The notes: generated by a model from the letters alone, not told the origin. A DNA stretch of 64,000 bases from Hyphomicrobiales bacterium (GCA_900469475.1 UBXG01000008.1:526-64525), one strand, 5' to 3'; positions 16,307 through 25,520 are shown, numbered from the stretch's first letter. A program made the numbers and translations.

Positions 16307-18061
16307 ATGCGTAAACTTCTTCTCGCCATGATGTCTGCGACCGTAATGTCCGGCGCAGCCCATGCAGCGACAGTCTATCCGTTGGACCGGGCAACGGTAC
16401 TCGCCGGCTCTCCGTTCGATTTCAAGGTGGAATTCAGCCAGGTCGTGAAGCCGGAAGACGTGAAGATCACGGTCAACGGCGAAAGCTACGACGCGGTTTT
16501 CGGCAAGGCGGCTGATTTCGTCGGCGAAGAAAAGGGTGCTGAGGACAAGGTTCTCGGATCTGCCCTGATCCTGCGTGGCGTCAAGCTCGCAAAGCCCGGC
16601 CAGTACAAGGTCGAGGTTTCGGCCGGCGACGAGAAGAAATCCGTCAACTGGGATGTTTATGGCACTTCGGCGACGCCGAAAGCCAAGAACATCATCTTCC
16701 TGCTCGGCGATGGTCTCTCGGTTGCGCATCGCACCGGCGCCCGCCTCATGTCCAAGGGCATGACCGAAGGCAAGGCCAATGGCCGCCTCGCCATGGACGA
16801 CATCCCGCCGGTTGCCTTCATCGGCACGTCCTCGACCTCGGCGATTGCCACCGACAGTGCCAACACCATGTCGGCTTACATGACCGGCCACAAGTCGGCC
16901 GTGAACGCCCTCGGCGTCTATGCCGACCGCACGCCGGCAAGCCTCGACGACCCGAAGGTCGAGACCATCGGCGAGGCCCTGCGCCGCACCGGCAAGAAGT
17001 CGCTTGGCATCGTCACCACGGCCGAAGTCGAGGATGCGACGCCGGCAGCGCTCGTTTCCCATACCCGCAAGCGTGGCGACAAGGCCGATATCGTCGGCAT
17101 GATGTATGACGTCAAGCCGGATGTCCTGCTCGGCGGCGGCTCGGCCTATTTCCTGGCGAAAAGCGTGCCCGGTTCCAAGCGCAAGGACGACAAGGATTAT
17201 ATCGCGCTCTTCAAGGATGCCGGCTATGCCGTCGCCACAGACAAGAACGAACTGGCGGCCGCCGCCGGCTCGAACCAGGACAAGCTGCTCGGCCTGTTCC
17301 ATACCGGCAACCTCGACGTCACGCTCGACCGCGAATTCCTCAAGAAGGGCACTGTCGACAAGTTCCCGAACCAGCCAGGCCTCGTCGACATGACCAAGAT
17401 CGCGCTCGACAAGCTTTCCAAGAATCCGGATGGCTTCTTCCTGATGGTCGAGGGTGCCTCCATCGACAAGATGAGCCATCCGCTCGATTGGGATCGCGCT
17501 CTGGTCGATACGATCGAGTTCGACAAGGCCGTTGCCGTCGCCCGCGAATTCCAAGCCAAGAACCCGGATACGCTTATTGTCGTCACCGGCGACCATACGC
17601 ATGGCGTCTCGATCATCGGCACTGTCGACGATAACAAGCCGGGCACGGAAATGCGCGAGAAGGTCGGCACCTATGCGGCGGCCGGCTTCCCGAACTATGA
17701 GGACAAGGATGGCGACGGCTATCCGGACCGCGTCGACGTTTCGCGCCGCCTGTTCATCGCCGCCAACAACGGTCCTGACCACTACGAAACCTTCCGTCCG
17801 AAGCTCGATGGTCCTTTCGTTCCGGCGATCCAGAACGAGAAGAAGGAATATGTCGCCAATGAAGCCTACAAGGATGTGCCCGGTGCCGTCTTCGTGCAGG
17901 GCAACCTTCCGAAGGACGAGGACAGCGGTGTCCACGCCGTCGACGATGTCGTGCTCCAGGCGGCAGGTCCAGGTGCCGAAGGCTTCCGTGGTTACATGGA
18001 ACAAAGCGATGTCTACCGCGTGCTGGCCGATACTTTCGCGCTCGGCACCGAAAAGATGTAA
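16307..18061 (+). CDS. Alkaline phosphatase (PhoA family)
   Basis: A 584-residue exported phosphomonoesterase. The signal peptide is MRKLLLAMMSATVMSGAAHA. An N-terminal beta domain of about 95 residues (residues 22-115) precedes the catalytic domain. That domain opens with AKNIIFLLGDGLSVAHRTGA, whose Asp binds metal. The nucleophile Ser184 lies in ATDSANTMSAYMTGHKS, and the later metal ligands sit in EGASIDKMSHPLDW and VTGDHTHG. It acts in the periplasm and needs zinc and magnesium. A candidate Pho box precedes it and an intrinsic terminator follows. The downstream ABC genes may supply or respond to metal, which is an inference. Confidence 0.92.
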   Translation: MRKLLLAMMSATVMSGAAHAATVYPLDRATVLAGSPFDFKVEFSQVVKPEDVKITVNGESYDAVFGKAADFVGEEKGAEDKVLGSALILRGVKLAKPGQYKVEVSAGDEKKSVNWDVYGTSATPKAKNIIFLLGDGLSVAHRTGARLMSKGMTEGKANGRLAMDDIPPVAFIGTSSTSAIATDSANTMSAYMTGHKSAVNALGVYADRTPASLDDPKVETIGEALRRTGKKSLGIVTTAEVEDATPAALVSHTRKRGDKADIVGMMYDVKPDVLLGGGSAYFLAKSVPGSKRKDDKDYIALFKDAGYAVATDKNELAAAAGSNQDKLLGLFHTGNLDVTLDREFLKKGTVDKFPNQPGLVDMTKIALDKLSKNPDGFFLMVEGASIDKMSHPLDWDRALVDTIEFDKAVAVAREFQAKNPDTLIVVTGDHTHGVSIIGTVDDNKPGTEMREKVGTYAAAGFPNYEDKDGDGYPDRVDVSRRLFIAANNGPDHYETFRPKLDGPFVPAIQNEKKEYVANEAYKDVPGAVFVQGNLPKDEDSGVHAVDDVVLQAAGPGAEGFRGYMEQSDVYRVLADTFALGTEKM

Positions 18062-18085
18062 GTCCTGACAGGCCATGTGAATAGG

Positions 18086-18114
18086 ACAGGCGGTGTCGAA
18101 ACCGCCTGTTTTCT
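18086..18114 (+). terminator. Intrinsic terminator after alkaline phosphatase gene
   Basis: ACAGGCGGT (18086-18094), loop GTCGAA, ACCGCCTGT (18101-18109), then TTTTCT. Perfect 9-bp stem with a T-rich tail 25 bases after the stop. It lies 20 bases before the next start codon, so the downstream ABC cluster either has its own promoter or depends on readthrough. Confidence 0.85.
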
Positions 18115-18134
18115 CCATTTTATGAGGGTACGCG

Positions 18135-18599
18135 ATGTCGAAGCATCAGATCGCCACCATCAATCGCCGAGACTTTCTGGCCGCCGCTGCAGCCTTGCCT
18201 GTCATGGGCATCGCGGTACGTGCCAAGGCCTCCGAGAAACTAGGCTTCGGTGAGCTCTACAAGAGTTTCGGTCCGCTCGGGCTCGAATTTTCCGACAAGG
18301 TCAAGCAGTCGAGCGGCAAGGACGTCGCCATCAACGGCTTCATGGCGCCGCCCTTGAAGGCGGAGGCGGCCTTCTTCGTGCTCACGGAAATCCCGATGTC
18401 GCTTTGCCCCTTCTGCTCTTCCGATGCCGACTGGCCAGATAATATCGTGGTCGTCTATCTCTCGTCCAAGCAGACATTCGTGCAGTACAACGCGCCGATC
18501 ATGGCGCGCGGCGTGCTGGAGTTCGGTTCGTGGACCGACCCCGAAACCGGCTTTATCAGCCAGCTGCGTCTCAGGGACGCCTCGTTCAGGACTGTTTGA
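18135..18599 (+). CDS. Tat-exported CxxC protein (DUF3299-like)
   Basis: A 154-residue protein with a twin-arginine signal (NRRDFLAAAAALPVMGIAV, residues 10-28). The mature domain contains NGFMAPPLKAEAAFFVLTE followed by a C91-P-F-C94 motif and DWPDNIVVVYL, a layout like DUF3299 proteins. These commonly accompany LolD/FtsX-type ABC genes in metal-related loci. The CxxC may bind a metal ion or be redox active. The start is an ATG with a GAGGG stretch upstream. It is followed after five bases by the ABC ATPase gene, so one transcription unit is likely. Confidence 0.68.
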   Translation: MSKHQIATINRRDFLAAAAALPVMGIAVRAKASEKLGFGELYKSFGPLGLEFSDKVKQSSGKDVAINGFMAPPLKAEAAFFVLTEIPMSLCPFCSSDADWPDNIVVVYLSSKQTFVQYNAPIMARGVLEFGSWTDPETGFISQLRLRDASFRTV

Positions 18600-18604
18600 T
18601 CCTC

Positions 18605-19291
18605 ATGCTCGCTCTCGATGTTTCCGGCCTGAGGATGCAGTTCCCCGGCCTTGCCGCACCGGTTCTCTCCATCGACCGCTTCCATCTGCCACCGGGCGGT
18701 CGGCTTGCGATCACGGGTGCGTCCGGCTCAGGCAAGAGTACCTTCGTCAATGCGATTACCGGGCTGGAAGACGTTAGGGATGGCAGCGTGTCCTGGAGCG
18801 GAACGGAAATCACGCGCCTCTCTGCAGGCCGGCGCGACGCCTTTCGCGCCCGCAATATCGGCCTTGTCATGCAGGATTTTCATCTGTTTCCCGGCCTGTC
18901 CGCCTTCGAGAACGTCGTGTTACCGATCAAGCTGACACGGCGCCTTGCGGCCAGCGAACGGGAACGAGCGCTTTATCTGCTGGCGGTGACCGGTATCGCC
19001 CGACCGCAGCAAAAGATCGAAACCTTGTCGCGCGGCGAGATGCAGCGCGTTGCCGTTGCCCGCGCACTGCTGTCGCGTCCGGGCGTCATCGTCGCCGACG
19101 AGCCGACCGCCAGCCTGGATCGCCAGGCAGGTAACGAGGTTGCAGAGCTGCTGCTGCAATTGTCGGCAGAAGAAGGGACGACGCTCATCGTGGTCACGCA
19201 TGACACAGCGCTCGCCGCGCGTCTTGGTCGCCGCATCAATCTGGCAAGCGGGCGCATCGAGGAAGACAGCCAAGAGGTGGCCGCACAATGA
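18605..19291 (+). CDS. ABC transporter ATP-binding protein (LolD/MacB type)
   Basis: A 228-residue ATPase of the LolD/MacB group. Walker A is GASGSGKST (about residues 39-47), the Q-loop is VMQDFHLFPGLS, the signature LSRGEMQRVAVARAL, Walker B VIVADEPTASLD, and the H-loop VVTHD. The start at 18605 gives the usual family N-terminus LALDVSGLRMQFPG; a longer frame from 18530 would overlap the preceding gene and lacks family resemblance. It overlaps the permease by ATGA. Such ATPases drive FtsX-type permeases that move lipoproteins, macrolides or, in some clusters, periplasmic metal-related cargo. Confidence 0.9.
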   Translation: MLALDVSGLRMQFPGLAAPVLSIDRFHLPPGGRLAITGASGSGKSTFVNAITGLEDVRDGSVSWSGTEITRLSAGRRDAFRARNIGLVMQDFHLFPGLSAFENVVLPIKLTRRLAASERERALYLLAVTGIARPQQKIETLSRGEMQRVAVARALLSRPGVIVADEPTASLDRQAGNEVAELLLQLSAEEGTTLIVVTHDTALAARLGRRINLASGRIEEDSQEVAAQ

Positions 19292-20565
19292 TCACCTTCA
19301 TCCTTGCCGACCTCAGGCGTTTCTGGAGTGGGGCGCTGGCTGTCGTCGTGCTGATTGCCCTGTCGGTCGCGCTGAGCGTGACGGTGACGCTGCAGGAGCG
19401 GGCCGTCCGTCTCGGTAGCGCTCGCGCCGCCGAGAAATTCGATCTGCTTGTCGGAGCCGCGGGTAGCGAGACGCAGCTGGCGCTTTCCGCCGTTTTTCTG
19501 CAGCCCGCGCCGCTGCCGCTGATGGACGGCGCCGTCCTTTCCCGCCTTGCCAACGATCCGCGTGTCCAATTGGCCGCACCCGTCGGCTTCGGCGATTCTG
19601 CCTACGGGCATCCGATCGTCGGCACAACCACAGGCCTTATCTCGTCCCTTTCGCCAACGCTCTCGCAAGGTGCGATGTTTACACACCTCGGCGAAGCAGT
19701 TGTCGGCTCCGATGTCGCCTTGTCGACCGGTGCGGAAGTCAAGCCGATGCACGGCACGGCCGAGGCCGGTGGCGAAACCCATACGGCCATCGCCTACAAG
19801 ATCACGGGCCGCATGGCGCCGACGGGAACCGCTTGGGACCGCGCGATCCTCGTGCCGATCCGGGCGGTCTGGCAGTTGCACGGCATGCATGGCGGGGAAT
19901 ATCACGACTATGATGGCGATGAAGCAGATGCGCACGGCGTGGCCAATCCGGAACAAGATCGTCATGAAGGCCACGAACACGGGCATATCGACGCTGATGC
20001 GCCGCTGGATGAGCATTTCGATGCGGAGACGCCTGGCGTGCCCGCCGTTCTCGTCAAGCCGAAAACGATTGCCGATGCCTATCGCCTCAGGCAGGAATAC
20101 CGCACCGGCACGACCCTTGGCGTCTTTCCAGCGGAGGTGTTGACCCGGCTCTACGCGACGCTCGGCGATGCCCGCAGTCTGCTTCTGGCGATTGCGCTTG
20201 GGACGCAAGCAATCGTCATTGCCGCCATCGTGCTTGTCACCATCATGCATGTCGGATCCAGGCGGCGGCAGATCGGTGCCTTGCGGGCGCTCGGAACGCC
20301 GGTCCGCTCGATCGTCATGCTTGTCTGGGGTGAGCTCTTCATTCTGTTTGCCGCCGGCATCGCGCTCGGCATCGCGTTTGGCTATCTGGCGGCACTGACG
20401 ATCTCCGCGAGACTTGCGGCCTCGACGGCGGTGCATTTGCCGGTTGGCTTCGTCTTCGACGATCTATGGCTTGTCGGAGGTTTCGCGGCCGTCGCGGCGA
20501 TCATCTCCGTCGTCCCGGCGGTCAGTGCCTTGCGCTCCAGTCCCGCTACGGCGCTGCGCGCCTGA
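19288..20565 (+). CDS. FtsX-family ABC permease with His-rich periplasmic segment
   Basis: A 425-residue permease of MacB/LolE architecture. One N-terminal transmembrane helix (residues 15-33), a periplasmic domain to about residue 290, then three C-terminal helices (AIALGTQAIVIAAIVLVTIM, LFILFAAGIALGIAFGYLAA, DLWLVGGFAAVAAIISVVP). Residues about 196-250 hold an insertion packed with His, Asp and Glu (HGMHGGEYHDYDGDEADAHG, then RHEGHEHGHIDADAPLDEH). This looks like a metal-binding loop, which ordinary LolE or MacB lacks. It is translationally coupled to the ATPase. A metal-linked transport or sensing role is inferred, not shown. Confidence 0.85.
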   Translation: MITFILADLRRFWSGALAVVVLIALSVALSVTVTLQERAVRLGSARAAEKFDLLVGAAGSETQLALSAVFLQPAPLPLMDGAVLSRLANDPRVQLAAPVGFGDSAYGHPIVGTTTGLISSLSPTLSQGAMFTHLGEAVVGSDVALSTGAEVKPMHGTAEAGGETHTAIAYKITGRMAPTGTAWDRAILVPIRAVWQLHGMHGGEYHDYDGDEADAHGVANPEQDRHEGHEHGHIDADAPLDEHFDAETPGVPAVLVKPKTIADAYRLRQEYRTGTTLGVFPAEVLTRLYATLGDARSLLLAIALGTQAIVIAAIVLVTIMHVGSRRRQIGALRALGTPVRSIVMLVWGELFILFAAGIALGIAFGYLAALTISARLAASTAVHLPVGFVFDDLWLVGGFAAVAAIISVVPAVSALRSSPATALRA

Positions 20566-20712
20566 CGGCAGCGGTCGAAAGCGCGTCGGTTGGCCCCTCT
20601 TTTCCCGTAGGCTTATGTGACGTTTTGATTGCCGATATAGCTTCGCGCAAGGTCTGGTTGCGATAATCGATGCGGGGTTGACTACTGGTGAACTGCGCTG
20701 TGGGGGCGATCT

Positions 20713-22935
20713 ATGATTTCGACGTATCTCGGCTATGTGTCCGCGACAAAGGACATGGCATCGACGCTGGCGGGCATCGCCAAACAGGCGACGGTCAAAA
20801 GCGATCAGCAGTATTATGATACGCATATCGGCAAGGTTAAGAATGTCGACGAATTTCTGAACGACTACAAGCTGTACAGCTATGCGATGAAAGCCTATGG
20901 CCTGGAGGATATGGCCTACGCCAAAGCCTTCATGAAAAAGGTTCTGACGAGCGATCTCAGCAACGCGAGCAGCTTTGCAAACAAGCTGACGGACAGCCGC
21001 TATCGGCAATTTGCTGCCGCTTTCAATTTTGGCGGCGCGTCGAAAAATCAATCCGCCCAAAGCGATTCTCAGAAAACCGATACGATCGGGCTCTATGAGC
21101 AATCCTTCGCCAATGAAACCACCTTGGCCAAGAAGGAAAGTAAGTTCTACGACACCTGGATCGACAAGGTGTCGAATGTCGACGACATCGTCAACAGCAG
21201 CAGGATGACGGACTATATTCTTCGGGCGCACGGCTTGAGCCCCGACAATATATCGAAAACGTTCCTGAAGTCGGTTCTGACCAGCGATGTCAACGACCCC
21301 AACAGCTTCGTTAACACGGCGAGCAACTTCTCCTCCGCATCAGCCCAGTCCTCCGCATCGGTTCAGGCGACATATAAGCTGATTGCGTCGCAGTTCGGCT
21401 TCAATGCGGATGGAACGCTTTCCGGCGCGACTGCCCAGACAGCGCAGCAAAAGCAAGACATGATCTCGCGCTATGACAGCATGGTCCCGAACCTGCTGAC
21501 ACCGGCTGCGGCCACCAGCAATGACGACTATTATCGACAGGCAATCACGAAAGTTCAGTCGCTCAGCGAGATCACTGGCGATAACAGGCTGTTTTCCTAT
21601 ATCAAGACGGCATTCAACCTCGATCCCAAGCTCACCCCGGTCCAGTTCAACCTAGTCTTCACGAATTCCGACTATGCCGCATTGACCGGAATGACGGATA
21701 TGGTCGCGCATTTCCAGTTTGCATCCGACGGAACGCTGCCGGCCGGTCAGCCGGCACAGACGCCGCAGGCCATCGACGATATCTCGATCAAATATTTGAA
21801 GCAGGCCAAGGGCGCGAAACAGGCTCTGTTTACCGATGCCGAGAAACACTACAAGACCGCGGTTGGTGAGATAAAGACGATCGCGGACTTCTTTGCCGCC
21901 AACGACATAAAGAGCAAGGATCTTCCCACCGTGGAAGATATGGCGCTTCGCGCCTTTGGCATCGGCAAGAATGAGGTCTCCAGAGATCAGCTGCGCAAGA
22001 TCCTGGAAAGCGATCCCTATGACAGCAAGAGCTACGTCAACTCGCTGAAAGACAGCAGGTTCGTCGAGCTTGCCAAGGCATACAATTTTGACAGCAAAGG
22101 CAATCTGCGGGCACCTGTTACGGCGCTGTCGCAGACTTCGATCAACAGCTTGATCTCAGCCTATTCCAAGTCGAAGACCTTCGGACTGACCGGTGAGATG
22201 CGGGACAAGGCGGTCAAGGATGCCAAGGACGCGGCGACTGAATTCAACAAGTCGATCGTCAAGATCAAGACCGTCGATGATCTCCTGGCCGACAAGAAGC
22301 TGACGGAATTTATCCTCGTTGCGAACAATATCGATCCCAAGTCGGTCGACAAGGCTACCTTGAAGAAGGCCTTCACGGCAGACGCCGAAGATCCCAAAGG
22401 CTTTTTGAATACGCAGGCAGGCCAGCGCTTCAAGGCGATGGTGAACGTCTTCAACTTCGATGCCAAGGGAAATCTGACGACGGCCAAGATCGAGGCGGGA
22501 CAGAACAAGGGCGCGCGTCTGGCAACCAACGATCTCTATCTTCATCAGACCCTGGAATCGCAACAGGGCGACTCCAACGAAGGCGTCCGCCTCGCCCTCT
22601 ATTTCCAGCGCAAGGCGCCGCAGGTCAATTCCGTCTACGATATCATGTCGGATCCTGCGCTCTACAATGTGATCAAGACGACCTATTCGCTGCCCGCATC
22701 CATGTCGAACATGGATGTGACCCGCCAGGCGGCGATGTTGGAAAAACTATTCCCCGTCAAGGATCTGCACGATGCTGGGAAGGTGGACAAACTGCTCAAG
22801 CGCTTCTCGGCCGTTTTTGATGCGGCAAATGGTGGGAGTACTGCCTCGGCAGCCTCCGCCATTCTCACACGCGGTGCCGGGATCGGCATGAGCGCGGACC
22901 TCATGCTCTCGATTGCCCAGCTTAAATCGCGATAG
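20713..22935 (+). CDS. DUF1217 multi-repeat protein (flagellum-associated family)
   Basis: A 740-residue soluble protein made of about six related blocks of roughly 110-130 residues. Each follows the pattern YYDTHIGKVKNVDEFLNDYK, a YAMKAYGLE-type motif, LTSDLSNASSFANKL and FAAAFNFG. The blocks recur near residues 30, 145, 275, 390, 520 and 640. This is the DUF1217 family, which in rhizobia usually lies in flagellar gene regions; its function is not established. No signal peptide is visible. GGGGGCGATCT is the probable RBS. It is 148 bp after the permease gene and may be transcribed separately. Confidence 0.78.
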   Translation: MISTYLGYVSATKDMASTLAGIAKQATVKSDQQYYDTHIGKVKNVDEFLNDYKLYSYAMKAYGLEDMAYAKAFMKKVLTSDLSNASSFANKLTDSRYRQFAAAFNFGGASKNQSAQSDSQKTDTIGLYEQSFANETTLAKKESKFYDTWIDKVSNVDDIVNSSRMTDYILRAHGLSPDNISKTFLKSVLTSDVNDPNSFVNTASNFSSASAQSSASVQATYKLIASQFGFNADGTLSGATAQTAQQKQDMISRYDSMVPNLLTPAAATSNDDYYRQAITKVQSLSEITGDNRLFSYIKTAFNLDPKLTPVQFNLVFTNSDYAALTGMTDMVAHFQFASDGTLPAGQPAQTPQAIDDISIKYLKQAKGAKQALFTDAEKHYKTAVGEIKTIADFFAANDIKSKDLPTVEDMALRAFGIGKNEVSRDQLRKILESDPYDSKSYVNSLKDSRFVELAKAYNFDSKGNLRAPVTALSQTSINSLISAYSKSKTFGLTGEMRDKAVKDAKDAATEFNKSIVKIKTVDDLLADKKLTEFILVANNIDPKSVDKATLKKAFTADAEDPKGFLNTQAGQRFKAMVNVFNFDAKGNLTTAKIEAGQNKGARLATNDLYLHQTLESQQGDSNEGVRLALYFQRKAPQVNSVYDIMSDPALYNVIKTTYSLPASMSNMDVTRQAAMLEKLFPVKDLHDAGKVDKLLKRFSAVFDAANGGSTASAASAILTRGAGIGMSADLMLSIAQLKSR

Positions 22936-22977
22936 CGCGTTCCAGGCGCTCCGGCGCAAGAGTTTCGTCGCCTCGCT

Positions 22978-23003
22978 TGCGGGCGATCTTCTGATCGCCC
23001 GCA
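22978..23003. terminator. Hairpin between convergent genes
   Basis: TGCGGGCGATC (22978-22988), loop TTCT, GATCGCCCGCA (22993-23003): perfect 11-bp stem between the DUF1217 stop and the convergent PLP-enzyme stop. There is no T-run on either side, so termination strength is uncertain. Confidence 0.55.
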
Positions 23004-23021
23004 GCTGATCTGCGTGTCTCG

Positions 23022-24305
23022 TCAAGCGGCGTCGAGAGCAGCCGCAAGATCGGCAATCAGATCATCGGGATGCTCAATCCCGATCGACAGGCGGATCGTC
23101 GATTCCAGCACGCCGATGCGGTGGCGCACATCCACGGGTACGCCCGAATGTGTCGTTGTGGCAGGATGGGAGGCCAGCGATTCCGTCCCGCCGAGGCTGA
23201 CGGCGAGCTTGAAGATCTGCAGTGCGTTTAGGAATTTGAACGATGCCGGCTGGCCGCCCTTGATGTCGAAGGAGAAGGTGGAGCCCGCGCCGGTGCACTG
23301 GGCGGCGAATGTGCGGCCGGTCGCCGAAGAGGGATCGATGTAGGGCAGATAGTGGATCTGCTCGACCTTCGGATGGTCCCGCAGGAAATCGGCAACCGCC
23401 CGTGCGTTGCTGTTTGCCCGCTCCATGCGGATCTGCAGCGTTTCCAGCGATCGGCCGAGCATCCAGCAGGAATGCGGATCGAGCTGGGTGCCGATCGCTC
23501 CACGCAATGCCTTCACCTGTTTGATGATGGCTCTGGAGCCGAGGGCGGCGCCGGCGATCAGATCGGAATGGCCGCCGACATATTTGGTCAGCGAGTAGAG
23601 GGAAATATCCGCGCCATGCTCGATCGGCCGCTGGAAGACAGGGCCGAGCAGGGTATTGTCGCAGGCGATGATCGGCGTGTGTCCCTGCTTCCTGCCGATC
23701 GCATCGGCAATGCGGCGGATCATCGCGATATCGACGAGGCTGTTTGTGGGGTTAGCAGGCGTTTCCACGAGAATGACCGAGACACGGCCTTTGGCCATGG
23801 CCTCCTCGGCAGCTGCCGTCACCGAGCTTTCGTTGACACCGTCGGCAAAGCCGACGGCCGCGACACCGAGATTGAGGAATTTCTTGGCGACCAGCGTTTC
23901 CGTGCCACCATAGAGCGGCTGCGAATGCAGGATCGCATCGCCCGGGCGTGTAAAGGTGAGAAGGGCCGTCGCGATCGCCGACATGCCGGAGGAAAATAGA
24001 GCGCCGCTTTCCGCCTTTTCATAGACGGCAAGACGATCCTCGACGATTTCGCTGTTCGGGTGATTGAAGCGCGAATAGACGAGGCCGACGCCCGTGCCCG
24101 CCGGCGGCTCGGTGCGGCCGGAGATATAGTTGAAGAAATCACGCCCGTCCTCGGCCGATTTGAAGACGAAGGTGGAGGTCAGGAAAACCGGTGGCTTGAC
24201 CGCGCCCTCGGAGAGCTCAGGATCATAGCCGTAATTCAGCATCTGTGTTTCGGGGTGGAGGGGGTGGTTGCCGATATGCGTTTTGGACGGATGCGGCGCA
24301 GTCAT
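23022..24305 (-). CDS. Cys/Met metabolism PLP enzyme (methionine gamma-lyase/cystathionine gamma-synthase type)
   Basis: A 427-residue fold-type I PLP enzyme of the gamma-family. Visible are [20 protein letters not shown] (phosphate and cofactor contacts), [10 protein letters not shown] (Tyr that stacks on PLP), [12 protein letters not shown] (Asp of the pyridine contact), and the Schiff-base lysine K241 in [10 protein letters not shown]. It cleaves or forms C-gamma bonds of methionine, homocysteine or cystathionine. The N-terminal start at 24305 is supported by GAGGAG eight bases upstream; a longer frame to 24356 lacks an RBS. Exact substrate is not decidable by eye. A candidate operator covers its promoter. 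Confidence 0.87.
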   Translation of the reverse strand: MTAPHPSKTHIGNHPLHPETQMLNYGYDPELSEGAVKPPVFLTSTFVFKSAEDGRDFFNYISGRTEPPAGTGVGLVYSRFNHPNSEIVEDRLAVYEKAESGALFSSGMSAIATALLTFTRPGDAILHSQPLYGGTETLVAKKFLNLGVAAVGFADGVNESSVTAAAEEAMAKGRVSVILVETPANPTNSLVDIAMIRRIADAIGRKQGHTPIIACDNTLLGPVFQRPIEHGADISLYSLTKYVGGHSDLIAGAALGSRAIIKQVKALRGAIGTQLDPHSCWMLGRSLETLQIRMERANSNARAVADFLRDHPKVEQIHYLPYIDPSSATGRTFAAQCTGAGSTFSFDIKGGQPASFKFLNALQIFKLAVSLGGTESLASHPATTTHSGVPVDVRHRIGVLESTIRLSIGIEHPDDLIADLAAALDAA

Positions 24306-24325
24306 GACGGTCTCCTCGGCCGATG

Positions 24326-24346
24326 ATGTGAATTTTAGACTCACAT
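24326..24346 (-). promoter_or_regulatory. Candidate operator upstream of PLP enzyme
   Basis: ATGTGA (24326-24331) and TCACAT (24341-24346) form a perfect 6-bp inverted repeat with a 9-base spacer. Immediately upstream on the minus strand is TATAAT (24350-24345), a perfect -10 hexamer, although I see no good -35. A repressor bound here would cover the start of transcription. TGTGA/TCACA half-sites occur in several regulator families, so the protein cannot be named. Confidence 0.4.
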
Positions 24347-24611
24347 TATACATCACTTAGGATGCCGGCTCGCTATTCGTCATCATCTACGATGCTGCTT
24401 TGGCTCTGAACCCGATATGAGGCGGAACTATCCAATCAGCGCATGACTATCCGGAATACGACAGAAAGGTCGCTATATCCATGAGTGGCGCTCGCCTTGA
24501 CGCCGTACCACCCCAATTTTCGAGAGCTTCCGGCTTCGCTGTCGCGGTCCCGCAGAAATGGGGCGTTTCTTGATTGACCGGTCCTAACCGATGAGCAGGC
24601 TCGGAGGCGAA

Positions 24612-25421
24612 ATGCATGAAGAAAACCAATGGGGTTTACATTTGAAATCGGGCGTTCGAAAATTTGTATTTCGCGATCTTCAGAAAATCGATGGTTACAT
24701 CGACCCACCGGATGCGCTTGTCTTCCTGTCGTTGATCGAAAAGCAAAGACAGGAGAAACTTTACGGCGGCCTCGCCGAAATCGGCGTTTATTACGGGCGG
24801 TCCTATTTTTTGCTGCGCAAGATCAGTGCCCCCGACGACAATGTGCTTGCGATCGATCTTTTCGACATAGAAGCGGACGGTGCGCAATATCAACGCTTTC
24901 TCGACAACGGAAGATCACTGGGCATTCCCGTTGATGAGGACCTCGTCATAACAGGTGATAGCACCGGGCTCGATCCGCAGGCCATCATCGACAGGGTTGG
25001 GCAGGTTCGTTTTTTCAGCATCGATGGAGGACATTTGCTTCGCCACATCGTTGCCGACAGCCGGTTGGCGAAGAGCGTACTGGCCGATCACGGCATCATC
25101 GCCTTCGACGACACGTTCAATCCGGCTTGGCCGGAGGTGACGGTCGGCGTCTCGGATTTTCTGCGCAGGAACAGCGATACCTTTGCCGCCTTCTGCATGA
25201 CGAAGTATAAGACCTACGTCTGCCGCCGGGATTTTCATGAGTTCTATCGGGCCGCACTTGGCAGGGCACGACATCTTCTGCCGTTCGAGCATGCCGAGAT
25301 GGATTTTCTTGGCTCGAAAGTCCTCAGGTTGCATGATCCCATCAACCGGAGGGTTGCCTATGAGCTCTTGCGGCGGCTGGGCTTGGGCGCCATATCCGAA
25401 TGGGCCTATCGCCCAGCCTGA
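24612..25421 (+). CDS. SAM-dependent methyltransferase (class I, Methyltransf_24 type)
   Basis: A 269-residue protein starting MHEENQWGLHLKSG; the ATG at 24612 is chosen because CGGAGG lies 5 bases upstream. The domain has GGLAEIGVYYGRSYFLL (motif I with Gly and Glu), NVLAIDLFDIEAD (acidic loop), and VRFFSIDGGHLLRHIVADS followed by HGIIAFDDTFNPAWP. This SIDGGH and DD layout is typical of sugar/macrolide O-methyltransferases of the Methyltransf_24 group. Nothing nearby points to an antibiotic or polysaccharide pathway, so the substrate stays unknown. Confidence 0.72.
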   Translation: MHEENQWGLHLKSGVRKFVFRDLQKIDGYIDPPDALVFLSLIEKQRQEKLYGGLAEIGVYYGRSYFLLRKISAPDDNVLAIDLFDIEADGAQYQRFLDNGRSLGIPVDEDLVITGDSTGLDPQAIIDRVGQVRFFSIDGGHLLRHIVADSRLAKSVLADHGIIAFDDTFNPAWPEVTVGVSDFLRRNSDTFAAFCMTKYKTYVCRRDFHEFYRAALGRARHLLPFEHAEMDFLGSKVLRLHDPINRRVAYELLRRLGLGAISEWAYRPA

Positions 25422-25483
25422 CCTTGAGCCGGCCCGGCTTGCCGGTGGCGGAGTTAGTGATTTCGTTTTTCAAGCAATCCTCA

Positions 25484-25510
25484 GAGGGGCCTGCCTCAGG
25501 CAGGCCCCTC
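25484..25510. terminator. GC-rich hairpin between convergent genes
   Basis: GAGGGGCCTGCC (25484-25495), loop TCA, GGCAGGCCCCTC (25499-25510): perfect 12-bp stem 10 bases after the PPK2 stop on the minus strand and 62 after the methyltransferase stop. No clear T-run follows in either direction. It may act as a bidirectional or factor-assisted terminator. Confidence 0.6.
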
Positions 25511-25520
25511 GTCGGCGTGA

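Noticed and set aside
16253..18118. Long minus-strand open frame opposite the alkaline phosphatase gene
   Set aside because: It is the antisense shadow of a strong PhoA-family gene; the translation is Arg/Asp/Gly-rich without domains and lacks an RBS.
18973..20436. Long minus-strand frame opposite the ABC ATPase and permease genes
   Set aside because: Antisense shadow with low-complexity Arg/Asp composition; the plus-strand genes have clear ABC motifs and coupling.
24306..24450. SAM-II riboswitch upstream of the PLP enzyme
   Set aside because: The conserved GCTAAAAAGG-type segment and pseudoknot arms are absent.
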